Positions 35,776-44,580 of a stretch of DNA of 64,000 bases are shown piece after piece. The stretch covers positions 57,640 through 121,639 of the forward strand of contig CACZJF010000012.1 in the NCBI GenBank assembly GCA_902781455.1, in the 5' to 3' direction. The DNA comes from an uncultured Lachnospiraceae bacterium (GTDB taxonomy: Bacteria; Bacillota; Clostridia; Lachnospirales; Lachnospiraceae). Each line of letters begins with the position of its first letter. Position 1 is the stretch's first letter. Below the pieces are notes generated by a model. The model was not told the origin of the DNA, did not search any database, and saw nothing but the letters and a program-made list of their open reading frames with translations. A program made the position numbers and the translations under genes.

Positions 35776-36079
35776 TCCGAGATTCAAAGGCATTGAACCA
35801 TTCAAAAGCAAAGTGTGGCTGTCGAGTCCTACCATGCATGGAGATGAACAGAGGTGGGTTGACGAAGCCATTCAGACCAACTGGGTATCCACAGTCGGTG
35901 CGAACATAAATGAGGTTGAAAAGCAGATTGCAGAGAAGGTTGGACGGAAGTATGCAGTAGCATTGAGCGTCGGAACTGCTGCACTACACCTTGCTATCAA
36001 ACTCTGTGGAGAAAAACTATACGGCCAGGCACCTGTTGGGCATGGAAGTCTTGAGAGTAAACGAGTGATAACAGTATAA
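35759..36079 (+). pseudogene. DegT/DnrJ/EryC1 aminotransferase, N-terminal fragment (copy 1)
   Basis: Only the first 106 residues of a ~400-residue PLP-dependent sugar aminotransferase remain. The fragment (LSSPTMHGDEQRWVDEAIQTNWVSTVGANINEVE...YAVALSVGTAALHLAIKL) is normal up to SLESKRV, then stops. The PLP lysine region is absent. The start is ATG 35759, overlapping the VanZ-like stop. The fragment is closely related to, but not identical with, the longer copy at 36425. Confidence 0.85.
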
Positions 36080-36424
36080 TAGGGACAACCAAGAAAAAAC
36101 CTTGATTTTTCAAGGGTTTCACGAGTTTAAGCCTAGTCCCGAAATTGAGTTTTTCTACGGATTTGTGGTTGGTTCGCGAGTACCCAGAGAGGTTGAGATG
36201 GCTTCTTGGATACTCTTGGATTGACCCACAATACAGAGTAAGAAAAATTCAATAAGGAGGTTAAGGCTTAGCTCACAATCTTCCTGAATGGAAGATGTGG
36301 GCTATTTCTCATTGAAGGAGCATAATCCATCCATCTCCATGATAGATGATAACATAGATTATATAAATAAGCAAGTATAATTTCATACAATATGTTAAGG
36401 GGGATAAACCCGAGGAGTAGAGAA
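36080..36424. other. Gene-free scar between the two aminotransferase copies
   Basis: No gene is visible. The stretch begins with a nested inverted repeat (GGGAC at 36083 pairing with GTCCC near 36157, enclosing CCTTGA-TTTT-TCAAGG). It later holds AAGGAGG at 36253-36259 and a 14-bp hairpin with one bulge (36270-36284 with 36290-36303) followed by ATTTCT. It may be the remains of a small mobile element or of the lost aminotransferase 3' half. Confidence 0.4.
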
Positions 36425-37132
36425 ATGGCATTCAAACGACCTAATGATCTTAAACCGTTTGAGAACAAGTTGTGGCTAAGTTCACCGACAATGCATGGTG
36501 ATGAGCTGCTATATATGCAGGAAGCCTATGAGACCAACTGGATGAGTACAGTTGGAGAGAATATAAATCAGGTAGAAGCAATAACAAGAGAGAAGATTGG
36601 ATGTAAATATGCTGTAGCTTTGTCAGCTGGTACTGCGGCATTACACATGGCAATGAAATTGGCCGGAGAAGAATTATATGGACAACCGTCGGTAGGTCAT
36701 GGGGCATTGGATTCGCGGCGCGTTTTTTCGAGCGACGTAACGTTTGACGCTACGGTTAATCCGATTTGTTATGAAGGCGGCATTCCGGTGTTTATCGACA
36801 CAGAATATGATACCTGGAACATGGATCCGGTAGCACTGGAAAAGGCATTCGAAATTTACCCGGAAGTGAAGTTGGTTGTAATGGCTCATTTGTATGGTAC
36901 GCCGGGAAAGATTGATGAACTGAAGGCAATATGCGATAAGCATGGAGCAATCATCATCGAGGATGCTGCAGAGTCTTTAGGTGCTTCATACAAGGGCGTA
37001 CAGACGGGAACATTCGGAAAGTATAACTGTATCAGCTTCAACGGAAACAACACTGTCTCGACATCCCGCCTTCTGATTGACCGCGGAGTGACTACCGATT
37101 TGATGCACAGACGCACCAATTATGCCGCATAA
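36425..37132 (+). pseudogene. DegT/DnrJ/EryC1 aminotransferase, truncated before the PLP lysine (copy 2)
   Basis: This 235-residue frame retains the family N-terminal half (LWLSSPTMHGDELLYMQEAYETNWMSTVG, GTAALHMAMKL, VVMAHLYGTPGKIDELKAICDKHGAIIIEDAAESLGASYKG, FGKYNCISFNGN). In active enzymes FNGN is followed by the PLP-binding Lys; here it continues NNTVSTSRLLIDRG and soon stops. The catalytic lysine and the whole C-terminal half are lost, so it should be inactive. It would have served the CapD-like dehydratase. Confidence 0.85.
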
Positions 37133-37208
37133 AGGGCAAAAAAGCCTGAAAATAAAGGGTTTGAGGGATTACAAACATAAAGTGCCGGATGCGGTTTGAG
37201 GGATAACG

Positions 37209-37303
37209 AAGAGGTTTTTTAAGGTGTTGCATACATGCTCACCAGACAATCTAGTCATAATTACGTGATAAATGAAATGATGCAATATCTTAAAAAGCCC
37301 CTT
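37209..37303. repeat. 24-bp imperfect inverted repeat (hairpin or MITE-like)
   Basis: Arms 37209-37232 and 37280-37303 are complementary at about 20 of 24 positions, with a 47-base spacer. The surrounding 37133-37392 interval has no gene apart from a repeated GGTTTGAGGGAT. It could be a large terminator-like hairpin or the ends of a tiny mobile element. Confidence 0.45.
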
Positions 37304-37392
37304 TGTCATTGAAGCAAAAGATAGAAGCGAGTAGCTCGGATATGCGGTGAGTATCACACATATCAGAGCTGTGCAAGATATAAGAACATCCG

Positions 37393-37665
37393 ATGAAGGG
37401 CTACGTACCGAAGACCACAGGCAAATATTGGAAAGACTACAGTCGGTGCGCAGAGCGCCGCTGGGAGATGAGGCTCTTGGATGATGTGGTCAGGAAACTG
37501 TGCAGTGGAAAAAACTTGGAAACGAAGTACCACGATCACCCGCTATTTGGCAATTGGGCGGGCTGCAGGGAATGCCACATACAAGGCGACTGGGTGCTGA
37601 TTTACAGAATTGAAGGGGAGACTTTGATTCTTCGGAGAACAGGCAGTCACAGTGATGTGTTTTAG
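37393..37665 (+). CDS. YafQ-family (RelE superfamily) mRNA interferase toxin
   Basis: The 90-residue protein shows the YafQ signature: LETKYHDHPLFGNWAGCRECHIQGDWVLIYRIEGETLILRRTGSHSDVF, containing the catalytic His residues and the final HSDVF. Members cleave ribosome-bound mRNA and are normally preceded by a DinJ/RelB antitoxin. No antitoxin frame is visible in the 260 bases upstream. It may be an orphan or inactive relic. It lies in the scar region between the broken aminotransferase and the next intact genes. Confidence 0.85.
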   Translation: MKGYVPKTTGKYWKDYSRCAERRWEMRLLDDVVRKLCSGKNLETKYHDHPLFGNWAGCRECHIQGDWVLIYRIEGETLILRRTGSHSDVF

Positions 37666-37886
37666 GCAGTTATTTCTTCCGGTTCGAGAGCGCGAATAGG
37701 ATCGTGCTTTGGAACGGACAGAGGCTAAAGCGCAAGAACTGCTCAAAGCTCAGAATACTTTTTTATCACACAGTGACCGGAGTTTGCAAAAAACCGTGAG
37801 GGCTACTGTGCTAAAGGTATGTTTGAAGGCTGTTAATCAGACCGTAGGCCGTGTGATCATGTTTTAAATACGAGGAGAACGAGATT
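37666..37886. other. Intergenic stretch without a recognisable gene
   Basis: No coding frame or clear promoter was seen; it ends in the GAGGAG ribosome site of the next gene. Confidence 0.4.
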
Positions 37887-38096
37887 ATGAACTTAACTGA
37901 TTACAAGGTGAAGAGGATCATTTCCCAACACGGGGATTTGCAACTGGGAGAACCTGCTGATGTTATAGATGAGGGCAGCTTTTACCGGATTGCTGGAACG
38001 CACATAATCGACAAGTTCAAGATTGAGAAGATTGAAGAAAACGGAAATCGTTTGGAAATAGTAATGAAAGACAAGACTGTTGTTTTGGTTGTGTAA
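37887..38096 (+). CDS. Small hypothetical protein (69 aa)
   Basis: This 69-residue, probably beta-rich cytoplasmic protein (MNLTDYKVKRIISQHGDLQLGEP...IVMKDKTVVLVV) is not recognised. GAGGAG lies 9 bases upstream of the ATG, so it is likely translated. A fragment of a close relative persists at 35238-35271. It is followed by another small protein and a VanZ-like gene, an order that was apparently duplicated. Confidence 0.65.
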   Translation: MNLTDYKVKRIISQHGDLQLGEPADVIDEGSFYRIAGTHIIDKFKIEKIEENGNRLEIVMKDKTVVLVV

Positions 38097-38133
38097 TATT
38101 ATCTCTGTCAACGACATGCCGGAGAGGAGACAT

Positions 38134-38370
38134 ATGACATTCAAGCTGAATCCAGAACTGAGATTGATAAAGGCTCCGGTCATCCTTGTGGTTGATGGAG
38201 AGGAAACGGAATACCCGAGCGGCGATGCACTGACTGCCTTGGTATTTGATCAGCGGTATGTGATCGATTCGATAAGAGCAAGAAACAGTTCTGTACTCAT
38301 TACGCTGAAGATTAACGACCGGGTAAATGAGATCACTTGGATAGGTGAGGAAGCTGTGAACTTTATGTAG
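38134..38370 (+). CDS. Small hypothetical protein (78 aa)
   Basis: The 78-residue product (MTFKLNPELRLIKAPVILVVDGEETEYPSGDALTAL...) is not recognised; alternating hydrophobic residues suggest a small beta-rich fold. GGAGAGGAG precedes the ATG at 38134. It sits between the 69-aa gene and the second VanZ-like gene, and has no counterpart left in the first, degraded copy. Confidence 0.6.
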   Translation: MTFKLNPELRLIKAPVILVVDGEETEYPSGDALTALVFDQRYVIDSIRARNSSVLITLKINDRVNEITWIGEEAVNFM

Positions 38371-38394
38371 GGAGTATTACCGGAGGGAAAGAGA

Positions 38395-38853
38395 ATCGAC
38401 ACGTTATTTCGATTTATAGATATACCGTCTTGGTATGTGATTTTCGTACTTGCCGTTGTGCTCGTTTTAAGACTAAGTACGAAGAGATGGAGTACAGGCC
38501 TCCTAGTTGGATATATTCTAATCATTTTTGGTGAAACGCTTCTGTTTAGAATAGCTACCGATACAATGCGGGCAGTACTCCAACCTTTCTGGTCATATAA
38601 AGAATGGAACAAGTATTGGCCACAAATTATAGAAAATATTTTGCTTTTTATACCGCTTGGGGTAATAAGTGCACCCATTTGGAAATGGGGAGGCGTTTTC
38701 TTTGCAGCAAGCCTGAGTTGTGGCATAGAATTGATTCAGTTGATAAGCAGAAGGGGCTTATTCGAATTTGATGACATCATCCATAACACTGTTGGAGCTG
38801 TAATAGGATGTTTATTGTATATGCTAATACATAAGAACGAGGGAAAAGAATGA
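38395..38853 (+). CDS. VanZ-like membrane protein, copy 2
   Basis: The ~152-residue paralogue of the 35293 gene has four membrane segments and the same motifs (STGLLVGYILIIFGETLLFR, NILLFIPLGVISAP, IELIQLISRRGLFEFDDIIHNTVGAVIG). As in copy 1, no usual start codon precedes the conserved FIDIPSWY; the first is GTG 38437 inside the domain. GGAGGG is followed after 8 bases by ATC-GAC at 38395, the same arrangement as copy 1. The stop overlaps the PIG-L start (ATGA). Confidence 0.75.
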   Translation: MDTLFRFIDIPSWYVIFVLAVVLVLRLSTKRWSTGLLVGYILIIFGETLLFRIATDTMRAVLQPFWSYKEWNKYWPQIIENILLFIPLGVISAPIWKWGGVFFAASLSCGIELIQLISRRGLFEFDDIIHNTVGAVIGCLLYMLIHKNEGKE

Positions 38854-39521
38854 ATTATTTAGTAGTGGTTGCACATCCGGACGATGAGGTTTTAGGGGCT
38901 GGAGCAACAATAAACAAATTGGTCAATCAAGGGAATATGGTCGCAGTAGCTATTATGTCTGGCCACGCAGCAGCAAGGGCTAATATTTCAGAGACTCTAG
39001 CTTCAGATGAGGCAAACGCCATGAAGATTTTGGGAGTCAAAAAGGTTTATCATGCTGATTTCCCGAATATCAAAATGAACACAATTCCTCATCTGGAACT
39101 GGTTCAGTTTATTGAAAAATGTATTACGGATTGGCAGGCTGAAGCAATTATTACGCATCATCCGTCAGATACGAATATTGACCATCATGAGACGGGAAAA
39201 GCTGTGAATGCTGCATGTAGGTTATTTCAGCGTACAGATGGTGTTCCGAAACTAAAAGAACTGCTCTTCATGGAAGTGCCGAGCTCTACAGAATGGAGTT
39301 TGAATACAGCAGAGAATCATTTCACACCTAACACTTTTGTGGAAATTGGCGAAGATGGTGTGAAAATAAAGATAGCGGCATTGACTGCATATAAGGGAGT
39401 CATGAGAGCATTTCCGCATCCAAGATCAGAGCAGGCGATAGAAGGATTGGCGGCATATCGTGGCGTACAATCTGGCCGTATGTATGCAGAGGCGTTTGAA
39501 TGTGTGTTTAAGGCCGATTGA
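38850..39521 (+). CDS. PIG-L family GlcNAc-type deacetylase
   Basis: The 223-residue zinc enzyme opens with VVVAHPDDEVLGAGATI, the metal-binding AHPDDE motif, and has THHPSDTNIDHHETGKAVNAA with further metal ligands. Members remove N-acetyl groups from GlcNAc-type sugars in lipid-linked or nucleotide-linked form. It overlaps the VanZ-like gene by 4 bases. In this locus it may free an amine on a sugar before further decoration. Confidence 0.9.
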   Translation: MNYLVVVAHPDDEVLGAGATINKLVNQGNMVAVAIMSGHAAARANISETLASDEANAMKILGVKKVYHADFPNIKMNTIPHLELVQFIEKCITDWQAEAIITHHPSDTNIDHHETGKAVNAACRLFQRTDGVPKLKELLFMEVPSSTEWSLNTAENHFTPNTFVEIGEDGVKIKIAALTAYKGVMRAFPHPRSEQAIEGLAAYRGVQSGRMYAEAFECVFKAD

Positions 39522-39538
39522 AAGATGGGAGAGGCCAT

Positions 39539-40204
39539 ATGTATAAGCGGTTTATAAAGAGATTTTTTGATATAGTCTTATCTCTTGTTACCATTATTCT
39601 TTTATCTCCGCTTTATCTAATCTTAGCAATTTGCGTACGAATTGAAATGGGGAGTCCGGTTCTTTTCTCACAGGAACGTATTGGAAAAGATGAAAAAATA
39701 TTTAGACTTTACAAATTCCGATCAATGACAAATGAAAAAGATAAAGATGGAAACTTGTTACCAGAGAAAGATCGTCTAACGAGATTTGGAATAGCATTAA
39801 GGTCCACATCGCTCGATGAGCTTCCGGAGTTGTTCATGATTCTAAAAGGAGATATGTCTTTTGTTGGTCCGAGACCGCAGCCAAAGTTTTATGGACCTTA
39901 TTACCTCCCGGAAGAGAGGAAGGCCCATTCAGTACGAGGGGGCCTTATTCCACCAGATAGTATTGGACTAGAAGTTCAGTGCAGCTGGGAAACGCAGTTT
40001 AAGTATGAAACGTATTATGCTGAACATGTATCGTTCTGTCTGGATCTTAAGGTCATTATCTGCACATTCGTGATCTTGTTTAAGCGTATAAAGCATAACT
40101 ATGGCGCTGATGATAGGCCAATGCTAAATATTTATAGAGCTGGCATGAGTATACCAGAAGAGGTTAAGCAGGAATGGGAAGCAAAGGGGGTCGTAGTTAA
40201 ATGA
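39539..40204 (+). CDS. Undecaprenyl-phosphate sugar-1-phosphate transferase (initiating PGT)
   Basis: The 221-residue membrane enzyme starts repeat-unit assembly by moving a sugar phosphate to undecaprenyl phosphate. It has one N-terminal membrane hairpin (residues ~8-35) and the PglC/WcaJ catalytic motifs RIGKDEKIFRLYKFRSM, LRSTSLDELPELFMILKGDMSFVGPRPQ. It is the short monotopic type. ATG 39539 has GGGAGAGG upstream; an alternative TTG at 39518 overlaps the PIG-L stop. The next gene overlaps its stop by 4 bases. Confidence 0.93.
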   Translation: MYKRFIKRFFDIVLSLVTIILLSPLYLILAICVRIEMGSPVLFSQERIGKDEKIFRLYKFRSMTNEKDKDGNLLPEKDRLTRFGIALRSTSLDELPELFMILKGDMSFVGPRPQPKFYGPYYLPEERKAHSVRGGLIPPDSIGLEVQCSWETQFKYETYYAEHVSFCLDLKVIICTFVILFKRIKHNYGADDRPMLNIYRAGMSIPEEVKQEWEAKGVVVK

Positions 40205-41328
40205 GGGAATATATTGTTTTTGTAAGCAAGGAACACTACAATCCGCTTGGCATTGTACGTACTCTTGGTGAAGCGGGGATTAAACCTGTAGTGGTTATTG
40301 TTGAGGGTGACCTGAAGTTTGTAGGTCAAAGTAAGTATGTTAAAGAAAAGTACTATGTGAAATCGCCTGAGGAAGGTATAAAACTGATCATCGAAAAATA
40401 TGCGAGGATGGATGAGAAATCTTTTATCCTTACTGGTGATGACGTGACAGTTATGACTCTCGATAAGCACTATAATGAGTTGAAAGACTTCTTCTACTTT
40501 TACAATGCTGGTGAGACAGGTCGTATTATTCACTACATGAATAAAGACAATATGATTGAAGTCGTTCAAAAGTATGGACTGAATGTTGCAAAGACGTGGA
40601 AAGTAAAAGTCGGAGAGATCCCGGAAGATATCGAATACCCAATCATGACGAAGGCTATTAATTCCTTTGGCGATGAATGGAAGGATATTGTTTATATCTG
40701 CCACAATGATGAAGAATTAAAAACCGCATATGGTAAGATGAAAAGCAAGGAAATCCTTGTTCAGCGTTATGTGGATAAGATAGATGAAGTTTCCTTTGAT
40801 GGATTCAGTGTGGATCATGGGAAGCAAACAGTGATTTTAACAGAGGTGTATCAGGAGTACTGTATTCCTGATAAATACTCTCCTTACTGGGATGTAAGGA
40901 ATAATACTGATTTAGAAACTACAGGGAAGATAAAGAAGATCATCGAAGAAATCGGATTAGAAGGCATTTTTGAATTTGAGTTTATGGTTGATAAAGATAG
41001 GAAGCTTTGGTTCCTGGAAATAAATTTTAGGAATACAGCACTAGGATACTCTACTACGGCAGCCGGAATGCCGCAGGTTACACTGTGGTGTGACGCTATG
41101 GAGAAGAAGACAATTCCTTCAGACGTGATCAAGACTATACCAAGTGGTCTAAAGGCAATGGCGGAATGCTTTGATTATGACGCCAGAGTAAAGACTGGAA
41201 AGATCTCAAGAGAGGAATGGCTGAAACAGTATGACTTATGCCAATGTAAGTTATATAGAGGGCACGATGATGATGAGCCTTTTTATATTTTTATGGAATA
41301 CAAACAAAACAAGATGAATCACGGGTGA
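40201..41328 (+). CDS. ATP-grasp ligase
   Basis: This 375-residue protein has the three-part ATP-grasp layout: an N-terminal pre-ATP domain (MREYIVFVSKEHYNPLGIVRTLGEAGIKPVVV), a central lid (YPIMTKAINSFGDEW, ILVQRYVDKIDEVSFDGFS), and a C-terminal metal-binding segment GIFEFEFMVDKDRKLWFLEINFRNTA. Such enzymes join a carboxylate to an amine through an acyl phosphate. It overlaps the sugar transferase by 4 bases and is followed by an amino acid permease, which suggests amino acid attachment to a sugar carboxylate or amine. Substrates are unknown. Confidence 0.85.
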   Translation: MREYIVFVSKEHYNPLGIVRTLGEAGIKPVVVIVEGDLKFVGQSKYVKEKYYVKSPEEGIKLIIEKYARMDEKSFILTGDDVTVMTLDKHYNELKDFFYFYNAGETGRIIHYMNKDNMIEVVQKYGLNVAKTWKVKVGEIPEDIEYPIMTKAINSFGDEWKDIVYICHNDEELKTAYGKMKSKEILVQRYVDKIDEVSFDGFSVDHGKQTVILTEVYQEYCIPDKYSPYWDVRNNTDLETTGKIKKIIEEIGLEGIFEFEFMVDKDRKLWFLEINFRNTALGYSTTAAGMPQVTLWCDAMEKKTIPSDVIKTIPSGLKAMAECFDYDARVKTGKISREEWLKQYDLCQCKLYRGHDDDEPFYIFMEYKQNKMNHG

Positions 41329-41349
41329 CACATTCACAGGAGGATTAAT

Positions 41350-42777
41350 ATGGGAAATGAAAGAGAGTTCAATAAAGTATTGAATCCTCTCGATGTTTTG
41401 GTAACTGCTTTCGGTGCCATGATCGGTTGGGGATGGGTCGTATCTACGGGAGGATGGCTTTCGAGGGCAGGAGTACTTGGAACAGTACTTGGATTTATTA
41501 TCGGAGGAGTGATGATTTTCTTTGTGGGGCTTACCTACTCAGAACTTACCACTGCAATGCCGCAAGCTGGAGGTGTCCGTGTTTTTAGTCACAAGGCATT
41601 TGGACCTTGGGGCTCCTATGTATGCTCGTGGTTCATGATTCTTAGCTATATTGGAGTGGTATGTTTTGAAGCTTGCTCACTTCCAACAGTAATCCAATAT
41701 ATTTTTCCAGGTTTCCTGAAAGGGTACCTATATACTGTGGCTGGCTTTGATATCTACGCAACTTGGCTTGTAGTAGCGTTAATACTAGCGGTTTTAATTA
41801 CCTCAATTAATATTATGGGCATAAAAGCGGCAGCAGTATTACAGACTGTATTGACGATTATTATCGCAGTTGTAGGTATTATTCTTGTCATAGCTTCAGC
41901 AATTAATGGAAGTCCCAGTAATCTCAATGGACAGCTGTTTTTGGGAGATAATGGGTTTAAAATTGTCAAAAATGTTCTTTCTATAGCTGTAATAGCGCCA
42001 TTCTTCCTTTTTGGATTTGATGTTATTCCACAAGTGGCTGAGGAAATCAACGTTTCACTTAAAAAGGTTGGAAAACTGATGTTGCTCTCTATCATCCTTG
42101 CTGTGGGGTTCTACGGACTAGTTGTTTTTGCTGTTGGCTATGTGATGAATATGAAGGATATTGCGGAGTCTGTCGGAAGAAATGGTCTTGTTACTGCGGA
42201 TGCCATGGCCAAAGCATTCTCTAGCGAAACGATGGCGAAAGTTTTAATAATCGGTGGTATTTGTGGCATTGTGACAAGTTGGAATTCTTTCCTTATGGGT
42301 GGAAGCCGCGCATTGTTTTCGATGGCGGAAGTACATATGCTTCCCTCTGCTTTCGGGAAACTGCATCCAAAGCATAAAACTCCCATGAATGCAATTCTTC
42401 TGGTAGGGGCATTGTCAATTATTTCGGTTTTCTTTGGTAGGACAATGCTGGTATGGATTTCTGATGTTGCGAGTTTCGCTTGCTGTATTGCCTACTGCAT
42501 AGTGGCCGCTGCATTTATTGTTCTGAGAAAAAAAGAGCCAAGAATGAATAGGCCATATAAAGTAAAACATTATAAAATTGTGGGGTTAATTGCGACGATA
42601 ATGTCAGGGGCAATGGCCATTCTTTATCTGATTCCGGGAAGTGGATGTACATTCACAAATGAGGAATTCGTAATTGCTGTAATATGGATTGTCTTTGGAG
42701 TTGCTTTCGCGATTATATGTAAGATAAAGTATGGACCTAAATTTGGTGCCGATGAAATGAGTGGAAAAGATGAATAA
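41350..42777 (+). CDS. APC-family amino acid permease
   Basis: The 475-residue protein has twelve membrane segments and typical APC features: FGAMIGWGWVVSTGGWLSRAG in the first segment, FVGLTYSELTTAMPQAGGVRVF in the second, and SWNSFLMGGSRALFSMAE later. It would import an amino acid or amine. AGGAGG precedes the start. A permease inside an exopolysaccharide operon is uncommon; the ATP-grasp neighbour offers a reason. The stop overlaps the epimerase start by 8 bases. Confidence 0.9.
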   Translation: MGNEREFNKVLNPLDVLVTAFGAMIGWGWVVSTGGWLSRAGVLGTVLGFIIGGVMIFFVGLTYSELTTAMPQAGGVRVFSHKAFGPWGSYVCSWFMILSYIGVVCFEACSLPTVIQYIFPGFLKGYLYTVAGFDIYATWLVVALILAVLITSINIMGIKAAAVLQTVLTIIIAVVGIILVIASAINGSPSNLNGQLFLGDNGFKIVKNVLSIAVIAPFFLFGFDVIPQVAEEINVSLKKVGKLMLLSIILAVGFYGLVVFAVGYVMNMKDIAESVGRNGLVTADAMAKAFSSETMAKVLIIGGICGIVTSWNSFLMGGSRALFSMAEVHMLPSAFGKLHPKHKTPMNAILLVGALSIISVFFGRTMLVWISDVASFACCIAYCIVAAAFIVLRKKEPRMNRPYKVKHYKIVGLIATIMSGAMAILYLIPGSGCTFTNEEFVIAVIWIVFGVAFAIICKIKYGPKFGADEMSGKDE

Positions 42778-43648
42778 AATTGAGAAACATAGTGTTTTAA
42801 TTGTGGGATTAAATAGTGACGTTGGAAACCATGTATACGAATGGTTGAAAAAATACCCTGAGCAATTCTATGTCGAAAAAGTCAGTTCGAGAAATAATGA
42901 GTGGAAAAAAGCAGACTTTTCGAGATTTGACGTAGTTTATCATGTGGCGGGTATTGCACATGTGCATATCAAAAAATCAATGGAGCCTTTATTTTACTCT
43001 GTAAATCGCGATCTAACCATTGAAGTCGCTAAATGGGCGAAAGAACATGGCGTTAAGCAATTCATTTTTATGAGTAGTATGATTGTATATCAGGAAAGTC
43101 GGTCACTTAAGAAGACGGTTATAACACCAGAGACTCAACCAAAGCCGAATGGGTTTTATGGAGATAGTAAGCTGCAGGCGGAGAACGGGCTTAAAGAACT
43201 AGATTCTGAAGATTTTAAGGTTGTCATTTTGCGACCGCCGATGATATATGGAAACAACATAAAAGGTAATTTCATGAGACTAAAAAGATTGGCGGAGAAA
43301 ACCCCAGTCTTTCCTGATTATCATAATTGTAGAAGTATGTTGTATATTGACAACTTATGTGAATGTGTCATGCAATTAATAATTCACGATGCTCGAGGGA
43401 CTTTTTTTCCACAAAATCGTGAATTAGCAGATACTGTGGAGATAATAGTAGCATTTGCCTCTTTAAAACGACATAAAGTGAGAATCTTGAAAATTCTTAA
43501 TCCTCTTGTTAGATTAACAGCTCCTTTTGTTGTAGCAATAGCAAAAATGTTTTCCTCATATTATTATGATCCAACCATGAGTGAAATGAGTTTTGATTAT
43601 CAGATTGTATGTCAAGAAGATTCGTTTTCATTTATGTCTAAAGGATGA
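42770..43648 (+). CDS. NAD-dependent epimerase/dehydratase (extended SDR)
   Basis: The 292-residue protein has an SDR fold with GLNSDVG in place of the usual GxxGxxG, FIFMSSMIVYQ, and the active-site YGDSK (YxxxK). Proteins of this type often modify the lipid-linked first sugar or a nucleotide sugar. ATG 42770 was chosen; GTG 42761 is an alternative three codons earlier. It is translationally coupled to the permease. Confidence 0.85.
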   Translation: MNKIEKHSVLIVGLNSDVGNHVYEWLKKYPEQFYVEKVSSRNNEWKKADFSRFDVVYHVAGIAHVHIKKSMEPLFYSVNRDLTIEVAKWAKEHGVKQFIFMSSMIVYQESRSLKKTVITPETQPKPNGFYGDSKLQAENGLKELDSEDFKVVILRPPMIYGNNIKGNFMRLKRLAEKTPVFPDYHNCRSMLYIDNLCECVMQLIIHDARGTFFPQNRELADTVEIIVAFASLKRHKVRILKILNPLVRLTAPFVVAIAKMFSSYYYDPTMSEMSFDYQIVCQEDSFSFMSKG

Positions 43649-43698
43649 AATTTAGTATACGTCTGTAGTGAAGAAACATGTTGAGAGGTAGTAGTGTA

Positions 43699-44565
43699 AT
43701 GGCAGATGTTACTTTTATTATTTTAACCAAAAATGAAGAAATAAATATAAAGGATTGTCTTGAATCCATTAAAGGGTTTGCTAAGAGAGCTGTTATTATT
43801 GATAGTGGAAGTACAGATAATACAGTTGAAATCGCAAAGGAATATGAATTTGTTGATATATATCAGCACCCCTTTGAAAATTATGCTAGACAGTTTAACT
43901 GGGGTATTGATAATACAGATATTACAACAAAATGGACGTTTAGACTTGATGCTGATGAAAGAATGACCCCTAGGCTATGTAAGGCACTTGAAAAAATCAT
44001 GGACGCTCATAGTGACGATGATGTGAATGGTGTGACCATGGAAGCTTGGCTGTTTTTCATGGGTAGGAAAATAAAGCATGGTGGTTCCCAAAAGCATAAA
44101 TTAATGCTCTTTAAAACTGGGATTGGTAGAATAGAAGACCGAAAGATGGACGAGCATACCATTTTGAGCTGTGGCACATCTGTATACTGCAAAGAGCGAT
44201 TCATCCATTATGATTATAAAGATATGACGTTTTGGATTAATAAAATGAATTGGTATGCTACACGTGAAATGCAGGATTATTATGATTATCTTGAGGGAAA
44301 AGAGACCAATATTAGACAACGTGATAAGAATATCCAGGCAACTAGGCAAAAAAAGTTTGGAGTGTACTATAAGTTTCCATTGTTTTTGAGAGCATGGCTT
44401 CTATTTATCTATTGCTATGTTTTCCAACTAGGTTTTTTGGATGGAAAAGAAGGTTTTATTTATCATTGGATGTATAATTATTGGTATAGAGTGCTCGTTG
44501 ACGCTAAAATATTAGAGCAAAAGAAAACAAACAAGCCCTTTATAAAGACCGGAGATTTGAAATAA
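43699..44565 (+). CDS. Glycosyltransferase family 2 (WaaE/KdtX-like)
   Basis: The 288-residue enzyme begins VTFIILTKNEEINIKDCLESIKGFAKRAVIIDSGSTDNTVEIA and has RLDADERMT with the DxD-like metal site, so it is an inverting GT-A transferase. The C-terminal region has a membrane-associating hydrophobic stretch (FLRAWLLFIYCYVFQLGFLDG). GAGAGG lies upstream of ATG 43699; ATG 43678 is seven codons earlier. Donor and acceptor are unknown. Confidence 0.88.
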   Translation: MADVTFIILTKNEEINIKDCLESIKGFAKRAVIIDSGSTDNTVEIAKEYEFVDIYQHPFENYARQFNWGIDNTDITTKWTFRLDADERMTPRLCKALEKIMDAHSDDDVNGVTMEAWLFFMGRKIKHGGSQKHKLMLFKTGIGRIEDRKMDEHTILSCGTSVYCKERFIHYDYKDMTFWINKMNWYATREMQDYYDYLEGKETNIRQRDKNIQATRQKKFGVYYKFPLFLRAWLLFIYCYVFQLGFLDGKEGFIYHWMYNYWYRVLVDAKILEQKKTNKPFIKTGDLK

Positions 44566-44580
44566 AAGGAATAATGCCCA

